The translations under genes were made by a program, and so were the position numbers. A model generated the notes under the pieces. The model had not been told where the DNA came from, ran no database searches, and saw only the letters and a program-made list of their open reading frames with translations. From the NCBI RefSeq assembly GCF_026914265.1, contig NC_069125.1:26573595-26637594 (forward strand): a DNA stretch of 64,000 nucleotides. The letters are read 5' to 3'. Position 1 is the stretch's first letter; each line of letters opens with the position of its first letter. This DNA comes from Mya arenaria. Lineage: Eukaryota > Mollusca > Bivalvia > Myida > Myidae. Positions 58,862-64,000 of the stretch are shown piece by piece.

Positions 58862-59713
58862 CTACAAAGCTAAAGATTTAGACACTTGCAACCTCCTCTC
58901 CAAGGAGTCACAGACATATCTGTCCTTATTATTTTCGCTCTTCCAGCGACCATGACGTTTCCAACAACGATCATTAACACCGGCATTCGCCGCGCACGTG
59001 GCGCCACCTGCACGCAAAGAGTGCAAACCTATGATCGAATCCCCAACCACTTCTCTCAATCTAGCCAAAAGACACTCACGAGTTCTCGTGTAACTCAGTG
59101 GCTTATTCTTTAAAATGAGTTTGCATTTATCTTTCGATCTATTGATAGGCCGAAAAAGAAAACTATTTTCCAAACTAGACAAATTTGCTGCGCTAAAATA
59201 CCTTTGTAACAAAGTGTATGTGTAAGCCGCTGTAGAACCCATAGCAATATCTACTTTATCACCCCTGCGATACTGGTCAGTCTTGCTTCCTCTTATAGCT
59301 ATCGTGAAATAATCATCGTAAAACTTTATATCGTTACAATGCAAATGAATCAATTCATCAAAACGCAAAAATCCATTAAACGTTAAAACAACCATACATA
59401 AATCACGTAGAATGTAAACATCTGAAGTGCTATAATAATTGTTACACAAACTTATTAACGTGTCAGTTAAAATGGGATCCTTGCGTTGTGTCGGTTTTGA
59501 AAGGGTTCTTTTTGCAGTTTCGAGCAGGTTAGTCACAAATGAATTAGCAGTAGGATCCGGTAAACTCCTGAGTGAATGTGCCCATTTAATGTTGTACACA
59601 GCTGCACTTATCACAGAACTAGAAATGCGTTTGGCGATTAATTCAAAATATAAGGCAACGTGAATTGGTGAAGCTGGAATTGCGTTACCTCCCTTTGATG
59701 TAAGTAAATTCTT
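58862..59713 (-). CDS. tyrosine recombinase of a DIRS/Ngaro-type retrotransposon
   Basis: The frame is open for 284 codons below a TGA at 59,714-59,716. The N-terminal part (ASPIHVALYFELIAKRISSS, KWAHSL) fits the core-binding domain. Counting from GTG 59,612-59,614, the catalytic residues are R84 (GFLRFDELIHL), H198 and R201 (GLHSLRAGGATCAANAG), H221/W224 (RHGRWKS) and the nucleophile Y233 (DRYVCDSLE). This is the full R-H-R-H/W-Y set. The enzyme would integrate the circular DNA copy into the genome. No ATG start is present. The in-frame TGA replaces what looks like a Trp codon in the ancestral frame, and a frameshift lies beyond it (about 59,730). Translation would therefore have relied on a longer frame joined to RT-RNase H. 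Confidence 0.75.
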   Translation of the reverse strand, partial: KNLLTSKGGNAIPASPIHVALYFELIAKRISSSVISAAVYNIKWAHSLRSLPDPTANSFVTNLLETAKRTLSKPTQRKDPILTDTLISLCNNYYSTSDVYILRDLCMVVLTFNGFLRFDELIHLHCNDIKFYDDYFTIAIRGSKTDQYRRGDKVDIAMGSTAAYTYTLLQRYFSAANLSSLENSFLFRPINRSKDKCKLILKNKPLSYTRTRECLLARLREVVGDSIIGLHSLRAGGATCAANAGVNDRCWKRHGRWKSENNKDRYVCDSLERRLQVSKSLAL

Positions 59714-59896
59714 TCACTTATTAAAATAACTCATATGTTCGTATTGTCACTCCTTGAACCCGCCAAAAAGTTCGCCATCTTGTCCGACAGATCACCGAAT
59801 ACGTCACCATCCAATCCACTGGTGCTTAACTCGTTCTGGATACCCTCTCTCAGGTTTAGGCCTGCGAAACATAAACATACATGAGTTACATAAATC

Positions 59897-60108
59897 TCAA
59901 AGCCACAAATCCAAATTTAAGCGGCCTGCCGTCAAAAATCCCGTTCCTTCCGCGTCCCCGCCTTGTGAGACGACCAGGCTGAAAACAATACAATCATGTA
60001 CAAAACCGGCCTTTTCGCCGTCACTCTGAAAACATATTGGCCAAAACGGAGCAGATTTCCACATAGGAACTAACAATGATGCTTTGCACTGTTCTTTCTT
60101 TATCTTAA
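59897..60108 (-). pseudogene. C-terminal part of the RNase H region, displaced by an insertion
   Basis: Minus-strand reading LLVPMWKSAPFWPICF is the conserved tail found after the RNase H domain in this retroelement group. It belongs directly after INDCI at 61,473. The two halves are separated by the 60,112-61,469 insertion, and closing that gap keeps the reading frame. The frame ends at 59,897, and a region rich in frameshifts leads to the recombinase. Confidence 0.6.
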
Positions 60109-60111
60109 TAA

Positions 60112-61469
60112 TCACTGTGGGGGAACGGACACCGAATATAGCTCAAAAAATGATAAATCGATAACTTTTGATTTTGACACATGGAAAATTTTCGATATTT
60201 TTTGGTATTTTATGCTTATATTTTTATCAAAATCGAAGAGTTTCGAATAAATTGATCCTGTGCAATATACGACTGTGATGGAAATGTGTCTCCTCTTTTG
60301 TATAATAGCCCAACTCTCGCCGAGAGTTGCATGATCGCTCACAAATGTTCATTTATGTGGTACGATTTCAAACATAAATCAACAAATTGAAAATAAGAAT
60401 AAAAACTGAATCGAGCGAATGCATTGTAATTACATTATCTAGTAATGTGTAAGATATCAATACGATATGTTTTGTTGTTACGGAGATATTCATTATTTTT
60501 CATGCCCTGACGGTATACTGGGGTTAGATGAAGCAAATAAATAACTGCTCAGGGGATAGACTGAGGATAGTGACGATGTATTTAGAATAACAAGACTGTG
60601 ATAATGATAACGGCCATTTACCTATACGCGAGCTCGAAGGAAATTGTTTGATGTTGTTAATATCGAGGGATGAAAGCAAAATAAATGTTGCTTTTTTGTA
60701 TCTGTATGTAATTAAAACTGTTTCATTCATAAAGATTAGTTTACCATGATGTGTTTTTCACAAGCATCATCGTTCGAGTCGCAAATATCTAAATTTTGAA
60801 ATACGCCGGTATTCTGATTTATTGAGGAACACAAAACAAATGGCCGTAGAATTTATGTGGTGTTTGCTATCCATATATTAAGTATTGCTTTATAAATCAA
60901 GTAGGTACGTTTTTGCACACAAAAAGTCATCAGTAGGGAATGAGATATTGTGATATTGTATATTAACGGTGTGTCCCATTTTTCATGTTATCACCAGGAC
61001 ACATTTCTCAATTTTGAAACTATCCCCAATACATAATACGGCTATCCCCTGTACAGTACTGTGAACATTTCTAAGGGCATATCTTTAACAGTTTAAAAGT
61101 TACATTGCCAGTTCTTACAATAAAAATAGTTGAGCTTATGCTTGTGCAATCCTTCGATTAAGATGTTTTATTTATTCGATATATTTCCTAAAAATAACAA
61201 TACTTGTCGAAATTATGTTAGTTTTGAGGTGATCATCTCAGATTTGAAGAAACATTTTTCGAGGTCTGCTAAATTGTAAGCACTTTAAAGTACACCATAG
61301 ACCAAATTTAGCATTCAGCTATAAGTTCAAACACTTGTTTCATTTGTGGATACGGTAGATAAGCGTTAACACAGCAATATCTTACCTCTGGTAAAGAAAA
61401 ACAACTGCATAATTGTCTGTTTACTTATCACTTTTTGAGCTATATCCGGTGTCCGTTCCCAAACAGTGA
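60112..61469. mobile_element. 1,358-bp TIR element inserted in RNase H
   Basis: The left end is TCACTGTGGGGGAACGGACA. The right end inverted is TCACTGTTTGGGAACGGACA. The match continues through CCG.ATATAGCTCAAAAA.TGATAA, about 46 bp with five mismatches. TAA flanks both sides (60,109-60,111 and 61,470-61,472). The host frame is continuous if the element and one TAA are removed. No transposase frame is recognisable inside. The 3-bp TWA duplication suggests PIF/Harbinger-type mobilisation, though the TCACTG end is not one I know for that family. Confidence 0.8.
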
Positions 61470-61472
61470 TAA

Positions 61473-62300
61473 TGCAGTCATTAATCAATGTCGGTGGAGT
61501 AACTAGCCAATTGTTCTCTCCCGACCATTGTACACTGAAAACGTCAACAGACGTAGTACCCGGACACCAGTACTTTGAATTAAAATTTGCACATTTACCA
61601 TTGTAGCTGAGTGCAAAACGATCACAAGTATGCGGTCCCCATACACGTTCGAAGTCATTAAAAACAAATTGTTTAATAGACCAGTCATCACTATCCGTAC
61701 ACCTACTCAGAAAATCAGCTTCAGTAATGTTTTCCCGAGGTACCCACTTTGGGACGAGTGTAATATTGTGCGTGTTACATACATTGTCAACATTCAAGGC
61801 AATATGATGCAAATAAGGCTTTTTACTGCCAACCTTCAAAATGCTAGGCACATTTTTATTGTCTGAAGTAACAATGATATCACGCCCTTCCAGGCAGCCA
61901 ACTGAGCTATTTAAAACTCTATATACAGCCTCAAGCTCTCTCCAAGTCGAGCTTAAACCACTCTCAGTTTCAGACCAACAACCTTCCACGACGCTGTCGT
62001 CAATGCCTTCAATATAACCACCAAACCCACCTCCACTGGCGTCACAAAAGACGACTGCTTGATCGCTTACAACAGGCGCCTCAATCGTGTTATCGGGCTC
62101 TAACTTGCCACAATTTAATCTCTTTATATTTGACTGCCAAAACAACATTTCGTCAAAAGCCACACTACTCACCATGACGGGAGCGTTCCAACTAGCACGA
62201 CTTAGCACACATTGATACAGTGACCTTGACCTTAGACGCACAACAGCACTTTGCATTGATATCAACTGACCAATAAGACGTGCGATTAAACTACTGGAGA
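61473..62300 (-). pseudogene. RNase H domain of the minus-strand retroelement
   Basis: An uninterrupted frame carries the RNase H active-site set: D75 (VVFCDASGGGFGGYIEG), E110 (TWRELEAV), D125 (IIVTSDNKNV) and D184 (ENITEADFLSR), numbering from 62,265. After the domain come KYWCPGTTSVDVFSVQW and ENNWLVTPPTLIND, which mark DIRS/Ngaro polyproteins. The enzyme would remove RNA from the RNA-DNA hybrid during replication. The frame is interrupted at its end by the TIR element. Upstream it is offset from the RT frame by a frameshift near 62,300. Confidence 0.7.
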
Positions 62301-62393
62301 AGTTGTCTTGCCACTTGCGATTTTTGCAATCAAATCACTCAAAAGATCCAGCATGCTCTCAACACGCTCAATGCTTACAACAAACGTACCTTC

Positions 62394-63286
62394 TTACGTG
62401 TTCCAAACGTAACCAAGCCACGTAATAGACTGACACGGCTTCCAATGACTTTTGTCCTCCGCAATCAAAAACCCAAAACTTACTAGATCTCTATGAAAGA
62501 AGTTTGATGCAGAAACTGCATCTTCGTAAGTTGTTGCACCACCTAGACCGTCATCAAGAAATAAAACAATTTTATGGCCTAAACTTCTCCATTTTGTAAT
62601 CAGAACTCTCAGTACTTTAGTAAATATGAATCCTGCAGTTGATATCCCGTAAGCAAGGACGTTATAGACGGTGTATTTTCCGTTCCAACAGAATCCTAGA
62701 AAAGTTCTATGTTCATGAAAAATCATGATATGGTGATAAGCACTGCGCATGACAAATGCAAACAAGTAATCTCCCTGAAAGAACATTCCTTTAGCAACTG
62801 ACTGATCTTCAAAACAACATTTATACTCGAAAAGCTCTGGGTTTATATGGCGACAATCAAGCACTAACCGTGGCTTACCTTTCTTGCCAAATGCAACTGT
62901 CAACGGATTTATCACAAAAGGAAATTCGCTACCTCAGATATACAACCATTTTTCAGTAGTGTTTCGATTTCACTGGTCACGAAGGATGCATTGTCTAATG
63001 CATATTTGTTATTATTTAAAAAGACAGATTTAGGAATCTCTCGAAAAGGTATTTGTACCCATCCCTTACGACATCTAAAATATACTCGTTTGCACCCGCT
63101 TCCTTCCAATGTGTATAGCAAAAATTTAACCTACCAACCGGTGAATCAACTAAATTTACTTTTTTCAATTCTCTGAAAAGATTGTGGCTCTGGTGGCAAT
63201 GTTTACAAATAAATGTGTTGAATTTGTCCTCATTGTTTCGTATTTTCTCGGCAAATATGGCATATCTCTGCATGTTGTAACCGTAA

Positions 63287-63288
<2 letters not shown>
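62394..63288 (-). pseudogene. reverse transcriptase of the minus-strand retroelement
   Basis: Three frames together give the RT order. First come VGRLNFCYTHWKEAGANEYI and DGYK, then FREIPKSVFLNNNKYALDN and EIETLLKNGCISEV, then INPLTVAF, RLVLDCRHINPEL and SAYHHIMIF. The catalytic box VLFLDDGLGG (D121, D122) and WLGYVWNT follow. Frameshifts lie at about 63,050 and 62,915, and TAA follows WNT at 62,394. The first catalytic Asp, expected in FxFDxKSxYHH, is Val55 here (FAFVMRSAYHH). The copy cannot be active. The AT microsatellite abuts its 5' side. Confidence 0.7.

Positions 63289-63380
<92 letters not shown>
63289..63380. repeat. (AT)46 microsatellite
   Basis: Uninterrupted AT dinucleotides for 92 bp. 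Open frames of alternating Ile-Tyr through it are artefacts of the repeat. Its length is likely polymorphic. Confidence 0.97.
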
Positions 63381-63382
<2 letters not shown>

Positions 63383-63667
63383 CTATCTTCCAAATGTCAT
63401 GGTTATTACTCGATTGTACACGTTTCCTGGCCGATGTTTTGTACATTAACCCCCTATTTTGTTTAGTGCAAGCATATTAGCCCCATTTTGGTGACAATGC
63501 AAGTTTACAACCTTCTGCATAATTTTTAGTGTCTCCAACTGTTTATGATGTGCGTGACACTGTCGTCCAGGTGGTTCCAATTTACAAGTGGTCCACAGAG
63601 TAGAATCTATTATATTTTAAGTTAAGTAATCTGTGTATGACTTTATTCTCACACAGCGTTTGTATCT
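63381..63667. other. no gene recognised
   Basis: This would be the gag/5' side of the minus-strand retroelement, but no gag-like motif or copy of the downstream 69-bp repeat is visible. Confidence 0.35.
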
Positions 63668-63873
63668 TTATTCTGTCAGGTAAAGATCAGGTTCCACTGT
63701 CGGCACCATACTCCCTGCTATCTTGTAGAGCATCATCAGTCTGATGAATACACGGCGGCTTCGTAGAGCTCTAAGTGTTACAACAATTTCTGCCACACAA
63801 CCTTCTTCCTTTGTCTTGTAGTTGCTTCTGATGAAGTGCTCATAGGCTATGCCAAGATATTTATCAGTTGTTC
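63668..63873 (-). pseudogene. non-LTR retrotransposon (LINE) RT tail relic
   Basis: The minus-strand frame reads KYLGIAYEHFIRSNYKTKEE, then LRALRSRRVFIRLMMLYKIA, then GSMVP and DLYLTE before TAA (63,668-63,670). The pattern of a short basic stretch, RL.MLYKI..G.V and a final YL resembles the extreme C terminus of LINE pol proteins. Only about 65 codons remain, so the call rests on pattern alone. 63,874-64,000 shows nothing further. Confidence 0.4.
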
Positions 63874-64000
63874 AATATGACTGAGCTGTCATCAAACTTT
63901 ACAGATGTTGGGTACCTGTGAACTTTGCGAAACAAAATGCACAATTAGTTGTCCTTGGGTCGAGTCCCCATCATTCATGGAACAAGAAGTTCCATTATAT

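Noticed and set aside
59754..60029. 91-codon plus-strand frame opposite the retroelement
   Set aside because: It is the antisense shadow of the RNase H tail and recombinase leader on the minus strand.
63016..63480. Open frames rich in Ile-Tyr on both strands
   Set aside because: They run through the (AT)46 microsatellite. Only the part below 63,288 on the minus strand is meaningful, as RT sequence.

Overview
This window is animal nuclear DNA: AT-rich, intron-containing, with no bacterial operon structure. It is almost free of ordinary genes and full of satellites, minisatellites and decayed transposons. Several dispersed repeats look like ones I recall from bivalve genomes: a TTAA-flanked hairpin element starting AGCTGCACTCTCACAG, a GACCTTGACCTTGA tandem-core repeat, and an element ending CGGAACTCCTCGGCCAT. 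My best guess is therefore a bivalve mollusc. That is inference from remembered repeats, not a database result.

Layout. 1-6.5 kb holds small repeats, a 2.0-kb terminal-inverted-repeat (TIR) element flanked by TAA, and three phase-compatible exons that look like the 3' end of an unrecognised host gene (5,656-6,500). 6.6-18.6 kb lies between two inverted 26-bp TIRs and contains relics of SGNH-hydrolase genes, a DUF4371/hAT-like relic, and several miniature inverted-repeat elements (MITEs). An NRF-1-type promoter palindrome sits at 17.26 kb. 19.2-20.06 kb is a minisatellite with a unit of about 35 bp. 20.75-39.88 kb is one 68-bp satellite array of about 240 monomers, interrupted near its left edge by a 2.58-kb transposon carrying a HARBI1-like (PIF/Harbinger) transposase. 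41.3-42.4 kb is a 33-bp minisatellite open in frame on both strands. 42.9-46.97 kb is nested dispersed repeats. 47.84-49.26 kb is a second, inverted, more diverged array of the same 68-bp satellite. 50.3-52.5 kb is a cluster of MITEs.

The right end (52.5-63.4 kb) holds two tyrosine-recombinase (DIRS/Ngaro-type) retrotransposon copies, tail to tail. The plus-strand copy is badly decayed: a triplicated gag-like exon, a zinc-knuckle segment, and reverse transcriptase (RT), RNase H and recombinase relics. It is followed by a 40-bp tandem repeat. The minus-strand copy is better preserved: RT, RNase H, an almost complete tyrosine recombinase, and a pair of 69-bp direct repeats 504 bp apart downstream. 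It is broken by frameshifts, stops, loss of an RT aspartate, and a 1,358-bp TIR element inserted in its RNase H region. In the minus copy the order RT, RNase H, recombinase is consistent with a retroelement that integrates through a circular intermediate with a tyrosine recombinase.

No CRISPR, operon or prokaryotic system is present. The most informative structures are the satellite's internal architecture, the nested insertions whose target duplications can be read directly, and the pair of tyrosine-recombinase retroelements.
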